From Chalara sp. BL73 (taxonomy: Eukaryota; Ascomycota; Leotiomycetes; Helotiales): a stretch of 64,000 nt of DNA. The notes under the pieces are model-generated. The model searched no databases. It worked only from the letters and a program-made list of their open reading frames with translations, and had not been told where the DNA came from. This document shows positions 12,712-26,332 of the stretch, in pieces. The stretch spans positions 310,001 to 374,000 of the forward strand of contig CAKJVC010000139.1 in assembly GCA_918026815.1 (NCBI GenBank), read 5' to 3'. The position numbers and the translations under genes are program-made. How positions within the stretch are numbered: the first letter of the stretch is position 1; each line of letters starts with the position of its first letter.

Positions 12712-14585
12712 AAGGCAGCTTTGTATCGGAATGGTGTTTAGGGGTATCAAAAGGCGCAATACGGAAATACAGGGTATAACACGACTTAGGTCTCATCGGA
12801 GGGTGTTATCAGGACAAAACGAGGCTGAGCAGCATAACTTGGCCCGAACCTTAATCGCAATGCTTATCGAATGATGGTTCATAAATATATTGTTTCAATG
12901 AACGGGGCCTATTCAAAAGAGCGTACGTCTTTACATAACTAAAATACAAGACTTCGTTTCTGTTTGAGGCTTCTATACGGCGATTGTGAGGTATCTCGTT
13001 TTATCTCCTACATATATTTAATTCTAGTCTTCTCATCTGGTCAATCTTTTTTCTCCTTCCAAACCGCTTGGTAAGGATAGAAAGTATGCTGCAGGTCATG
13101 ATGGTTCATTTACATCCGAACAACCTCTCCGGCAGATTTGTCAGGTTCTAATTCAAGCTCAGGCAATATGGTCGGTTTAGAACTCGCTTAAGAAAAAGGA
13201 GAGTCGCTTATGAGTCAGGGGCTTTCTTGCCCCTTGTGTTGCCTTGAATGTTGAAATACAGTTCAAGGTCGTATCCCATCCCAGTAGCAACTAATCCATA
13301 ACTAGAGATGTCGGGCTGAAGAGATTCTCCTTCAACTTTCTACCGAACACTGAGGCTGCATCTCTTCCCGTGCGAGTGTGTTTATATGAACAAGTGTTTT
13401 CTTCCGCCATAGGAATTCCTTCGCCGTATGGTGATCTTACCGGTTTCAGTGATGAAAACCTGTACCGGGAGACAACTGTTATATGCCCTAGGTTCTTGCA
13501 CAGCAACGCGGCCAGAAGAAACGTCAAGACCTTCCCAGGGTGTGCTGATGCCCATGCACTAGATGCTGTGTAACATTGGCGTACACAGTTCGCCGTTTCT
13601 TAGCCTATGATCCATGTGATGGCAAATACAAAAGACGTCATTAGTATCGTACCACATTCCCCTCCTCCTATTTCGGTTGTAGAAATTAGCTTTAGGAGGA
13701 TCGGTTTCTGCTCTCCGGATATTACGAGGGATTTCAAAGGTAGTTGAGTAAGGCGCCTATAAAATCCAAATTATTAGCGGCAAACCAAAGTATTGCCAAG
13801 GTCATAATTATGGCTCGAAATGACCAACGCGATCCAGACTCGTGCCTGAAGTGTATAATGTCTAACCCATGTTCTCTCCCAAGGCATGATCGCACGTAGC
13901 TAATTGTCGAGCTCCGTTTTAGATACCTCAGACACGTCCCAGCAAATGTTTGAGCGGCGGAGCAGGTTGAAATCAACAGTCAAAAATTTTTCTGGATTGC
14001 AAGCGACTTTCCAGAAGGGGCTTCATGGCAGATATGAATTCAAGGGATTGTAGCGACCACCTTTCGACCTAGCGAAAATAGCGAGACGAATTTCCACGAG
14101 AGGCTATGGTCAAGTGTCAAAGACAAATACTCTAGTAACAAGGGACGGTGGAATAAGGAATGGGAATCAATGGGGCTACTTGAGTTAGCTCACTGGCAGA
14201 AGTAACAGCGCTGAACGAGTTAGGAGATTAGTTGTGGTTATATGTCACAAACCGCTATGGTGTAAACGAGAGGATATACTTATGGCCTTCCCGCATGACC
14301 CTGGTTTGATTCTTAGGGCTAGGTTCCGGAATAGACATAACAATAGCTGTAACCCACACAGCATAGAGATACACGTGGCTCTTTGAGCAACTTCGTACGT
14401 TTTATGCTCATGAAAGCTTTTACATGAGTAACCAAAAGTTATGAATGCTCATAAACTATGGAAGGTTAAGTATTGCATTATCAGTAGCATTACATGTTGA
14501 ATTATTTAAAGTCCTTGTATTACTTTGTAAAACTTTTATTCTAGTCTTGAACACGCAAAAATGTGCACAAATAGCGATAAACTAA
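12712..14585. other. Intergenic, no gene seen
   Basis: About 1.9 kb between convergent genes. Short open frames at 13291-13527 (-), 13370-13573 (+) and 13734-13976 (-) have no recognised motif or convincing splice context. Confidence 0.55.
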
Positions 14586-15921
14586 CTAGTCATTTACGAG
14601 TTCGTCAGTACTCTCCATGCTCATTCCTGTAAACCTGCTCCCATGTCCATAACTGCTCGTTGCTCTAACCTCACTCTCAAAACTCCCATCCTTATCTACA
14701 CTTGTTGTCTGTTTTACTATCGATTCCTCGATATTGCCATATTTCTCTTCTGAATCTTTCCTAAATGCAGAAGAGAGCTCGATATCTTGATGTTGAGATG
14801 TGCTACTGTGGGAAGGGTTTGCTGCCCCCGAATATGTAGGGTGAGAGGACGCCGTGCGTGTGGAGCGAGAGTAAATTGATGTGGGAATGAGGTAAGGTAG
14901 GTATCGGCTAAAGAACTTTTTGGTTGGCGGAAGAGAGGCGCAGATCTGGGTTGTGTCAGCTGTACTGTGTCGTGTATAAAATATGGTGGAGGGAGGGAAC
15001 AAGGAGAGCACGATGGAAAAGGCTAGTGATAGAGAACATACGATGCCAAGGTAGAGCTCGATATCGCTTGTGAGCCATGTGAGAAAAGCATCCCATGTCC
15101 TATCATAGGAAGTGGTTATTTTGTAAGTGTAGTATGTGCGTACTGCCCCTGCAGCAGTGGCAATAAAACCAGCAGCAAACAACAGCACAATGATTGTCAT
15201 CTGGTGCAGAGGCATCCTGACACCAAGAACGGTTGGGATAGGGAGTGTGACAACTATCAGATCTGTGATGGTGTTTATGATGCCCGCTGCCAGAAGGTGT
15301 TTTTTTTCGTCGATACACTTTTGCGGAGTCGCAGAAAATGTCCAATATTGGGAGACTTTGGGACTATAACAGCAAGAAGTTAGTAAAATTCTTGTGAGCA
15401 GGTTTTCAAGGCACATACGCGCACTGTAATGCCACAACACCGGCGAATATAAGGCCGCCCAATGCAACGAGAACAAATGCAGCAATGATCCATGGCCTGA
15501 GACGACTTGAAGCAGATGTGAATATTCGATATGTCAAAGCAAGCATCGATAATTTGATGAGCGTACTAGCCAGGCCAAACATAATCTGGACGGTCATTAC
15601 CAGCTTCAAACCTAATGACAACATCGCAAGATCGGTGAGATGTATGTCCCAGATGTGTTTATTGAAACCCAGGTGCAGCTCAATGACCAAGGCCGTTGTA
15701 CTGAAAGCGGCGGTGGGCAACAGGGCAAGAAGCATGAACCAGTCATCAATTCCAAAGCATTTAGACAGACAAAGACGAGTGTATACTCGAATACCGACAA
15801 TCCCAAAGGCTATAGGAAAGAGCACCGAGTTCAAGATGATATTCGCAGGCCCACGGGTTGGAGCATTCTCATAGTTCGGCTTCGGCCATGCTGCAATCAC
15901 CTCTAATGGCGGCAATTGCAT
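14586..15921 (-). CDS. Rhodopsin-like (SAT4 family) seven-TM membrane protein
   Basis: Three exons: 15921-15419, 15363-15042 and 14945-14586; predicted protein 394 aa. It starts MQLPPLEVIAAWPKPNYENA and has about seven hydrophobic segments. Family landmarks are GPANIILNSVLFPIAFGIVG, RVYTRLCLSKCFGIDDWFML, CIDEKKHLLAAGIINTITDL and SDIELYLGI then CASLPPTKKFF. These identify the fungal rhodopsin-domain (PF20684-type) integral membrane family, common and mostly uncharacterised, without a CFEM domain here. The cytosolic tail is Ser/Thr-rich. The 96-nt second intron is a multiple of three and has no stop, so an unspliced form stays in frame; splicing it restores the conserved junction. Confidence 0.85.
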
Positions 15922-18090
15922 CGCGACAGGGCGTTATGGCCATATGTTGATGTGTGAAGGGCAGAAGAACCAGAATACATAAGCTGCAAACCAAACAGAT
16001 ATAGGTACAAGGGCACGGACAACTGGTGGGTTAGATCCTGCATAAGACGGGATGCCTCGCAAGGGGAGGTTGTTCCCAACGCAGAACCACTCGGCTCGCT
16101 CACCGAGCTTGTACGAATCATGTGTAAATTGTTAAGCATTCAGAACAAATTGGTCCCATGGTGCTGGAGCCGTTCATGGGGAAGCAGCATGAATGGTTCT
16201 TTTGTAAGATCGACTACCCGAGAAGCGAAAGCAGGCGAAACAAGCGATCCTTGCGTTTGGCGTTGAATTTGCGGTCATCGAAGTGGAATACGATTTCAGG
16301 TGATGGGTCTCCGTGCTTGTGATAGTTTCGGATTGTGATCGGTGGCGTTGATGAGGCGTCCTTCGAGCCCTTTGGCTAGTACAAAGACGGTTCGAACACC
16401 TTGGCAGCCACGCCTCGATTCCTTGATGAACGGACCCCTCTCCACAAATGGTTACTTTGTCCATTACAGCTGGGGATCAGATCCTCGTAACTTACATCCC
16501 CCTATTCGTTATTTGTTTTCGGCTGGAGACAGACCGGAGAAGGGTGGGGGACCGAAGGAGCAAGGAGAGAAAATCAGCTATGAAGTGGGCAAACCCAAAC
16601 AAATAGGTGATGCGCTCCATGACAATACGAGAGCAATTCCAATGGCTGCTTGGCATTCCCTTGTATTGAGATCATTTAATACCCCCACATGCTGCTTACT
16701 AGTATGTTCTTCACAATTTAAAGCCGTGGCTTGAAATATTATCAAGGTGGTAAAGATTAGCGGATCGCTAAGACACGCAAGAAAGCACGGTTGGGGAAGT
16801 TCCCCCTGGCTGACTCCGACTGGCTGGGACGGGACGTTCAGGTAGAGGGTTTGAGAACCCTTATACGCAATCTCCTTTTTTCTTCAGCGGCATGCTCAGA
16901 TCTGAGGTTAAATGTTGATCATGAGACAGTCAGCGACTTAAATAGTAGATAGGTGAAACCGGCGTATTGATGAATCGATTGACTGGTAACTTCCGTTCCA
17001 CTTCTGGCAAGATCTGAAGACCCTCAATAGTCAATTTATATCACACATATCACTTGCTTTGGTAGGTGCTCATCCTGCATTCGACTATTTATCTTGGCAC
17101 TAGCATGACGGGATGACAACAGAAATAACTTGAGGTTATAGGGCTGAAATACGTGCCATGAGAGTCACTTGCACATTGTGTGGATGGTCAAAGCAAATTT
17201 CCCAACACTATGCCTTTGGTAATAACGCCGAGCAATACACACATTTGATGGGAACTCACAAGAATAGACCAAAGAAATCAAGGGAAATCACAGGGTATCT
17301 GTCTGGGCCTTGGGCAAATGAGCCGTTGATCCAGGCATCATTTATAATGGCTACACTACTTCGTTCGATCTGGCCATAAGAGTACTAACCAGACACGCCG
17401 GGAAAGGGTGGCATGCTAGATTTCCGATCAAATTTTTAATGGTTCAAAAAATTCGCTGTTTCAATTTCTCTACGAAGCCTATTCGAGGACTCAGGAATGG
17501 AAGGGAAAGTATCGTTCCTGGCAAACATTTGTTCTGGAACTTTGTCGATTTATGACTTCACTACGGATTAAGCTCACACGTGGTGGAGCCTCTACACTAT
17601 ACCTAGCTGCCGCATCCGTTATCAATTGAGTTTTACACCTGCATGCGAAGTAACTTTTTGGTCAAAGTTTTCGGTAGAGCTGTGAGTGCCTCAGACTTGT
17701 CCGGCAGTTGCAATTCTCTAGTAACAGACTTTAGTGCTACAGATTAATAATTTTTAGCATATTGTCACCCAGAATTTCTGCTCAACAATAAAGAAAGTAC
17801 TAGTATGTCCGGGGTATGCTAAAAGCTAGTAGCCATCATGCCAATGCAGTACGCATGGGAAATCGTGGTGAACTGAACTACTTTCATCACTTTCTTTCTA
17901 TCCACTAACTTCAGAAAAGCGTTTTCATTTCTAGTTCAACCTAAACGGAGCCAATAGTCCACTAAACCCTGGCTATTAACTACAAGCTCATCTCTAAGAA
18001 CCTGACTTCATATATTATTCACAACATGTACTATATGTATAGATAGTGACGTAGTACCAAGCGATAAGATAACCATGAGAGTGGGGGTTG
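15922..18090. other. Intergenic between divergent membrane-protein genes
   Basis: About 2.2 kb. No supported gene. The frame 16342-16734 (+) is likely noise. A 73-codon frame at 17158-17379 (+) is noted separately because it holds a Cys-x2-Cys...His-x4-His spacing. Promoters of the flanking genes must lie at both ends. Confidence 0.5.
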
Positions 18091-19962
18091 ATGCAGAGCC
18101 CAAGCATGACAACAACAGTGGGGAATACCATCCAGGTTATCACAGCTGGACAACCTCACAGGATACAAGGAACTATTTCTCCCATATCCTCCGTCTCTCC
18201 TCCCTATCCTCATATAGCCGCCTACTCACCAGAAATGTCAAGACTCAAGGAATACTTCTCGGTGCGGGAAAGCGCGCCAGGGGAGCGGAAACTGCTGCGG
18301 AAAATAGACTTTTTCATTCTGACCTTCTGCTGCTTGATGTGCGTAAGCTCCGTTCGTCGTTGCGGTACGGGCGAAAGTTAAAATAGCGAATCTAACTTTT
18401 CGTTTGACAGGTACTTCATGAACTACCTGGACCGGTCGAACCTCACCGCGGCATACGTCTCCGGGATGAGGGAGGATCTCAACTTTCGTGGCAAGGAGCT
18501 TAACGTGATCAACACGTGTTTCACGGTTGGATATGTTCTGTACGCGTCTTTGGGATGCATTGGGGTGTTTAAGATATGATAGCTAACGCCTTTGTAGTGG
18601 GCAGGTCCCCAATAACCTTGCCCTGGGATACTTCAAGCCGCGGCGGTTCTTCCCTTCCATGATGGCTCTCTGGGCCCTCCTCACTATGTGCACTGCGGCA
18701 GTTCGCCATCCTCAGCATATTATGGCTATCCGCTTCTTTCAAGGTATTGCCGAGTCCTCCACGTTTGTTGGTACTCATTATATCCTTGGATCATGGTAAG
18801 TGCTAGCTGCCCGGAGCAAAATCCGCCATGTTGAGAAGTTTCATGAGCTGTTTTCCTCTCAAGACATGCATATACCCCTTGGGCATGCCTTAGCAGGAAT
18901 TCGCTCCTAAACCAGCTCGATACTCTAGAAGCATTCTTGAATAAGCAAACTAACCCCAGGATTCTAATATTCAGGTACACGGGACGTGAGCTCGGAAAAC
19001 GCAGCGGCATCTTCACAGCCTCTGGCCTCGCGGGGACGATGTTTGGAGGCTTTCTCCAGACGGGCATCCACGGGGGACTGAACGGGAAGGCGGGGCTCTC
19101 CGGCTGGCGCTGGCTCTTCATAATCGACGGCCTCATCACGCTCCCCGTAGCAGCTTACGGCTTCTTCCTTTTCCCGGACACGCCGCGCACAACGCAAGCG
19201 CCTTACCTCACGCCCTCGGAGCGCGCCCTCGCAGTATCTCGCGTTCCCGAGCCAGGCGAGAAGCTCCCGCTCGACTGGTCTTTCCTCTGGAAGGTCCTGA
19301 GCTCATGGCAGTGGTGGGGGTTCGTGGTCCTGTGGGTCATCGCCGGCGAAACCGAGTCTTTCTCTTCGAACTCGCTCATCTCGCTGTGGTTACAGAAGCT
19401 GGGAGGATATTCCGTCGCGCAGCTGAACAATTATGCTACCGGGGTGCCGGCCGTGGGCATCGTCTCGACCCTGTTCTGGGCTACGCTCACGGATTTCTAC
19501 GGTGGGAAGCGATATCTTGTTGGCTACTTCATCTTCATCATGGGGAACCTTACCGCGATCATGATACTGGTCAACGGCGAGACGAAAGCCGTGTCGTTCA
19601 CGGCATACTACCTCGCTGGATCCGTGTATGCATGTCAAGCCACGTTCTTCGCGTGGGCGAACGACTGCATGCGTTATGAGGACGAAACGTTCCGCGCTGT
19701 GGTCCTGGGCAGCATGAATATGATGTCTGGTGCGGTGAACGCGTGGTGGTCGATCGTCTTCTATGCCGCAACCTACGCTCCATACTTCACGCGCGGGATG
19801 TGGGCGATGATTGCTACGAGCGTTGCCCTTGGAGTATGGACTACGGGTCTCTTGTGGATTGCTACGAGAACAGAGAAGAGACAGCTTGTGACGGGGGAAG
19901 AAAATGCTGTGACGCCTAGCACTGATTCCAGACCCGGTTTCACGATAGATGAAAAGGAGTGA
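18091..19962 (+). CDS. MFS transporter, Dal5/allantoate-permease (ACS) type
   Basis: Four exons: 18091-18338, 18411-18539, 18598-18795 and 18975-19962; predicted protein 520 aa. Family signatures are FMNYLDRSNLTAAYVSGMRE after TM1, VGYVLGQVPNNLALGYF, RFFQGIAESSTFVGTHYILG and SGWRWLFIIDGLITLPVAA. These place it in the anion:cation symporter group of fungal permeases (vitamin, pantothenate, allantoate and nicotinate-type substrates). The substrate cannot be called from sequence. The start is the first in-frame ATG upstream of the hydrophilic N-terminus. The large last exon is strongly GC-rich, with mostly G/C third positions, unlike the neighbouring genes. It stands alone, without metabolic genes nearby. 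Confidence 0.88.
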
Positions 19963-20615
19963 TCATATGAATTTACCAAAACAATTGGTGAAAGTGGGCA
20001 TCATTCGATCCAGTTGTCCCAAGTACATTGGCTTGCGGGCATGAGGAATATGAAACTTATGAAGATGACTTAATAACTTTCTAGGAAGGTCACCAGCTGA
20101 TTGTTACTTGAAGGACAGGATAAGCGTGTGGAATTTCTTCTCTATCATGACATCTATATCTTGTTGGAGAGAGAGTTGATGTAGTCGGGAGCAAAGATAT
20201 TCTGTATTAACTCAGATGCCTCTGGAATATGAGTCTAATAGGAAGCCTTGTCTATTTGGACGGAACAAGGAAAATCTTGGAAGCAAAGCCCAAAGCTAGA
20301 ATCAGGATTTGTTTACATATAACTCGACATACGCATATACTAATCAGGAAAGTAAACAATGAACGGAGAAACATGCTCATTTGCACTACAGCATCTACTC
20401 GCTATGCACATATTCGTAGGAGGCGGTAGACCCATTCTAAGCCCGATCAAAGTCTCATCCTGTCCCTTACATCCAGGTTCCCACCCGCAACCTACCTCGA
20501 GCATGAAACTAACCATTCCACCGATATTAACCCCAACCTCGTGCCTTAAATAACTGTAACAAACCAGCACCGCCTCACCGCCCATCTCGGAACACATATG
20601 CCCAAGACAACCCCT

Positions 20616-20637
20616 CCCCCCCCCCCCCCCCCCCCCC
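20616..20637. repeat. Poly-C tract (about 22 C)
   Basis: Uninterrupted cytosine run directly visible, preceded by CCCCT. Length is uncertain because such runs are error-prone in sequencing. Confidence 0.9.
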
Positions 20638-21000
20638 TTCCCACTCTCCCAAACAACCTTAACTAGGAAATCTTGCCGCCCCGCTCTGGAGAAACACGCA
20701 GCAGAGACCACATAGGATAAAAGCAGAAGAAGCCCAAAAGAGGAGGGAAAAGAGCGCCACCGGACTTACGGTGAACGGGTGAACAATGCGAGAAGAAGAA
20801 AAAAAGCAATCCAAATAGAACAATCCAGATCTACTTCACGCGCGAACCCCCCCCGATCCAGAGGTGCCTAACGCACTGTGAATCTGTACGCTCAGACAGA
20901 GCAGAGGCCGGTAGATATCTGCAGGACGCAAGGCCTCGGGCTGTGTGACTGCGTCCGTGCGCGCCATCGCAGCTCGAGATCTGGTGATTGCTGGGAATGC

Positions 21001-21012
21001 ATGTATGTATGT

Positions 21013-21058
<46 letters not shown>

Positions 21059-21060
21059 GT
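21001..21060. repeat. GT/GC dinucleotide microsatellite
   Basis: ATGTATGT passes into a long GT run, then GCGCGC, then GT again. Alternating purine-pyrimidine DNA of this kind can adopt Z-form; a role is not implied. Confidence 0.9.
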
Positions 21061-24000
21061 CTGTTCTTTTTTGTTTCTTCAGCGGGTTGGTTGGGCTTTC
21101 TGATTGAGCGTTCTTTTTGGTGGGGGGAGGGGGAGAGGGGTGGTTTGGTTTTGCGCAGCACGGCATCTAGTTTATCTATCATCGAACAAAGTGTTGATTT
21201 TACCCTTTTTTTTTCCTTGGTCGCGGAGATGTGTCCTGGTTGAATAGTTGCCGCATGCGATAATAATAACGTCGGTGGTATAGCTCTTCATACTGCCAGT
21301 ATACCAAGATATACAAAATTAAGAGGGCCATCGGCTAAGAGTTCTTTTCATCTCGTCGCCGTGCCTCTAACTATCTAGAACGCCGAGCTGAGCATCTCAT
21401 GTACGATATGGCACGTTAATTATTATTTATTTTTAGCAAGGAATCTGATGATCCTGATCTTACTCTTTTTGCTTTTTGTTGGGTTCAGCTTCCCTGGTTC
21501 CAGCGTCTAGCATGAATTATCTGGACTCCTGCGTGGCGTAATCCTTAAGTCGAGATTCTTCACATCCACGTGCTTGGGACTTGGAAAGAGGGATCCCCTC
21601 TGCCTTGCCTTGCACTGCCAGGTCAAGATGAGGGGAGGGGGCAGGCTTTGAAACAGGAACCAGGTAATGCGGAGGGGCATTCTGGACAATCGATGGGGTT
21701 ATATTGTGATTTTATGGTTCGGGTTGATTGACGATCGGCTCTGGTTGGCTGGTTGGTTTTTTGGGGAATGAGTGTAGTGAATTGATCTTGGATGTCTTTG
21801 GGCTATTGATTGATTTGATTGTGAACGGACGTAGAAATAGAGTTTGTGGGCGTGGACGATTTGGTCATGAAATTAGAGAGGACGGGATATAGTTACAAGG
21901 GGCGGCTCGATTGTGCAGCTTGTCAGAGAATGCTGACTCTGCGTGGCAGCCACCATGAAGGCGTGGGCGTGGGCGTGCACAGGGACGTGGATGTGGGTGG
22001 TTCAATGATTCCAGTCAGTCCGTTGGATCAGTAGTCTTCCTCAATGTACCGTACAGTAAAACACAAGAGATTAATTCTCAAGAAAAGGGCTTTTCAATTC
22101 TTCTGCTCAAACGATTCCAGCAAGCCAGTGGCCCAGTCTCATCTCATCGCCTCCTGGTCAGGTTATCTAGATCGGTCATCAAAATGATCCGCGGAAGATC
22201 TTGTTCTCGGCTTCTGCCAAGGCCGACGAGTTACTGGATGGGCTTTTCAACATACTGTAGGGGAGCCATGGAAAACACATCAATAGTCAGGCACGCGGCT
22301 CGCTATCAATGCATATCACTAAGTAATGTAGGGACCGCAATTCAACTAAAGAGGAAGAAATCAGGGTCCATCGCGGCTCTGATGACTATGTTCATTTCCG
22401 AATTTGCACGGGAAGGCGAGCACAGGAATGGCCTCGCAATGATATGAATAATTGATTGCGGGTGTACGCGAAGCATGAAACTCGGTGCCCACGAGGAGGG
22501 CCGCGGATGGCCAGCCGTTGGGAGAAGCGAGTTGCGGGGTTGGATCCTTGAACACACGGCAGACATCCCAAAAGGGGGCCGGCCGCTTGTTGAAATATGA
22601 ACTTGGGACTTGAAGGCATCCACTAAACGAGTTTGACAAAGCAGGATTTTTGGAGATTTGATGTATGTCAAGTTTTGATGCGTCAAGCTGACCCCCAGGA
22701 AAAATAAGAATAAGAATGCAATAGTAGCGACTAGGCAGGCGAACCAACCAAGATTTTGGCTTGGAGACTTTAGGGTTTCCGATCCGTATCCGCGTGTCAA
22801 CTAAAAGAATATAGAAGTATGCAATTGTCGAATTTTGACCTAGGGCGTTCTCGAAAACTGATTGCGTAAATTTGGAGCCATTGAGGCGAAAAAGTTCAGC
22901 TCTGTATGAAGGGAGTGTCATGACGCCATTGAGATATTCATGGCTCTATCTCGGATCTATTCCGGACTGGCCGAGATCCTCGAGTAAGTTTCATACATTA
23001 CACATCTTGAGACATGCCGTATGTCGCACCTCGTGCTGTCGTGTTCATGTATGATGTTGAGAATCTTGGTTCTCTCCCTGCTGGAAAGACAAATCTTTCA
23101 TCAAATAAAATAGATTGCCGTCCCACCTGGTCGCTGACTCGTGAGTTCCACATGGAAATGAAGATGCAAGGAAGCCTTTAGTGCCTTCTAGCCTCACATC
23201 CACAAAGATGCCGTCTTGAAGCTGCCAATAACCATGATTGGGCAGATGGTGTTGAAATTGTTTTCTGGTAGACCACCTAGTGCAATGGCTGAAATCCACA
23301 CTGGTAGACTGGGCATTTAAGTTCCGATTTAGCCCTGCAGCCCTGCCCTATTTCCTCCTTAGAGTACAAGGTTAAGGTGCACTGTCGTTCTTGTTAGCAC
23401 TTAAGAAAGTAGTTTATATGACAAAAAGGTACTGTAGACTATTGTACAGTGTCATTTGCAATATGGTTGATTTGTTTACCTTTTCCCAAGAACGCGGAGT
23501 CCAAGCTCTGCCTTGTGATCCATGCACCATTCACGACGTAACTAATCACTCGCAGAGGTGTTCATTATATGGTGACGGTAGTGACTATTCAAAGTCAGGA
23601 AAAACGCAGCTTGATGTTTTTGATAGCAACGTGATCCTTTGTTACATCCCAATAGGGATCTATAAGGGTCAAAATTACTGCAGCGCAACATCTGTGATCG
23701 GTGACGTGTACGGGCTAGCCGACAAGCCCCATTTGCAGCATTCCCATAGGGCATCACATTACCATCTCCTGTTTACCATCTCCTGTTGTTGATCCTGATT
23801 CGTAGCAGTGCTGCCGATATCAGAGACATTTTCATGTCGTTCCAGACGAAAGGAGATTAACCGTGCATAAGCGTTTAAGCGTATATTGTGCTTTGGTCAA
23901 GCTTGGGCCGTTAAAAACTGCCTTTGTTCCACGAGATATTTCATGAACCTTGCAATATCTTTTGCAGTTAAAAACCCGACGTATATGGGCAAATTCTGCG

Positions 24001-26193
24001 ACGGCGCGACACACAAATCCCATCTCATGTAACAAGAAAATAAGTGAACTGAATAAGGCTTAGTTGTGGTTGACTAGCAAAAGCCCTTCGATACACAACA
24101 TGGAGTGGGACTTTGGGCTGAACCTAGGGCCGAGCCACCGAACCATTAGTTCAAGCTAGAAGGTCTGCTAACGAAACTAGAAAACGCATATGTCAGAGCC
24201 ACGCGAAAACCATATTGTTGTGGAGCTATGTGCTGGTCCATCTAGTACAATCATCACGGCATTGTCCGTTGATTAAGCCTATGGATGAGGAGCAATGTTG
24301 CCGGGACAAAATTCATCATCTCTGGCTGGAGAGAATAAAACATGTCTCAACTGCAACGTTTGAATAGAATGGGCATTAATGTTTGAGACGTTCCATAGTG
24401 TTCAGTAAGTGTCTAGGTCATATCCATTGATGTGGCTGCATGCTCTGAAGCAGCAATTTTATCACGAGCATCCTCAAGTTCTAGAGCTGATGTAAGCAGA
24501 ACTAAGGTCACCAACAATTGATAGTCTGGCAGTTGCCCCTCTGATTGCTGTGGTATTGAAGGCCACGCCAACCGGTCAGTACGACGCAGGTCCTGACATG
24601 AGAGACAGCAGAATGTACCTGCCATTGATAGATAAGCCAATGGGAGATTTGATATCCCACGTGGTTATTTGGAAAATGGTGCGTACCTTTCCCGACTTTA
24701 TTAAGCCATTTGGAGCCTCTTCCTAGAAATATGAGAGGCGTCTCACGAGGCAATTTTCTTACTGACGCTCTGCATGAGGAGGGGCTTGCCACCGCCACCA
24801 CTGTGCAGCTGGATAAAGCATAGGGATAAAGATTGTGTAGCATCGAAGAGGCACGTAAAGACGAGAATGCATCAGTTGGGAAAGGTACCAAAGCTTCAAT
24901 GCGAGTTCTTCTCTTGGTCAAAGGATTGCGGATGATTTTCCAACGGCAGTCGTCGCATCTGCAAGGGCAAACCTTCATCTAATTAGCTATTTTTAAACAG
25001 ATAGGATGGATGCAAGATGGATTGCGTGTGATGATGTACATGTAGGATTGTAGATTGAGGCTGGTGAGGCGCGGAACAACTTTGGGTGTAAATCAGCGTC
25101 AATGACTGGACGGTTCGGTCGGGCATGAGGTCAGTCATGCTGATGAAATATTGAATATGAGCGCGCTTGTTCTAGGGTTCCTGATTCCATTTATGGTTAT
25201 GATTTGTCGCCTCCAAACGTTAGATATTGAAGTGGTGTGGTTACCAGCCTCCTCAAGCGCGATCACACACAATATAGGTACCCACGCTTACTTTTTGCTT
25301 ACGTCGATAAGTTACGCCGAACCGGTGTGTAGACAGTAGGAACTCTTGAAGGTGGAGAGTATTGAGAACGGCGATCGCCATGGAGTAGAGAAATACTTGT
25401 TGGTAATCAATCATTCTGCAAACGATTCTTTTGTAGCCTTTTCTTGAAACATGATAGACAAATGGTGCAAGGTTGGCGGAACCGTTCCGCCAAGGAATTC
25501 CAACTTATCACCCGTATTATTGAGGTGGGATCTCCGTTGCGATCTTGTTCCTGTGCCTGTGGCTGCCACATGGTCCTGTGGAGAATGGCCAGCCTATTAG
25601 GAAGGCGTCAAGGGGTCGATTTGATGGAAGATGATTATGGTGGTGGTTGGATATGGTCGCTTTTGCCGGAATGTTTGCACTGCGGATAAAACCGTTACTG
25701 TACACCGAGAGGAGGCGTTGATTGCCAACTCCCCAGCCATCTTCTTTTAAATTCTTACTATTATGTCGGGGGATGCAAAGCCAACTTCAGACAAACACCT
25801 GGTCGTGCTTGGTTGGAAGCCGACTGGAGGATAACATCTTTCGTGTTTCGAGCTGAAGGAGGATTGCGCAATGCGGTAAGGGCACAGCAGAGTTCCTCCA
25901 GATTACAGTGCAGTACAGATAAGAAGCCCAATTGAAGTGCAGTGGAGGAGGACGGCAGTTGAAGAGAGTCAGCCCGTTGTGACTACTGTACTGAAGATGA
26001 AAGATAACTGTACCTGTACTGTATGCAGTTGGCAGGCCTGGGAAGGACAGTACTGCTTATGCTTGATGACGGCACGCGAGGCCTAAAATGCCCTCCTCCC
26101 GGGATGGAGGACAAGACGAGATGAAACGAGAGCTCATCCATTCCCTCGTATGCAGGCTGTTCTGGATTTGTATTTTGGCGTATATGGATGAAG

Positions 26194-26212
26194 GTGAGTG
26201 AGTGAGTGAGTG
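26194..26212. repeat. GAGT tetranucleotide repeat
   Basis: Four to five consecutive GAGT units are visible. Confidence 0.85.
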
Positions 26213-26283
26213 TACTTTGTATTGATTTTTGTTTTCTGTTTCACAGCCTAGCAAAACATTTTCATCACCCTGTTGGTTGGTGC

Positions 26284-26332
26284 AGGTGCAGGACAGGCAC
26301 AGGTACAGGTACTGGTACTGGTACTGGTACCG
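26284..26332. repeat. AGGTAC/TGGTAC hexamer repeat
   Basis: Repeated GGTACA and GGTACT units, about six copies with the last ending in GGTACCGG. Confidence 0.85.

Noticed and set aside
14586..19962. A secondary-metabolite or transport cluster around the rhodopsin-like and MFS genes
   Set aside because: No backbone synthase or tailoring enzyme is present; the two genes are 2.2 kb apart and share no visible motif.
20831..21243. Opposed open frames of 90-120 codons over the GT microsatellite
   Set aside because: They arise from the repeat itself (Thr-His or Val-Cys runs) and are not credible proteins.
22361..22921. 186-codon open frame on the minus strand
   Set aside because: It overlaps other open frames on the same strand, has no motif, no splice context and biased composition; chance frame in the gene desert.
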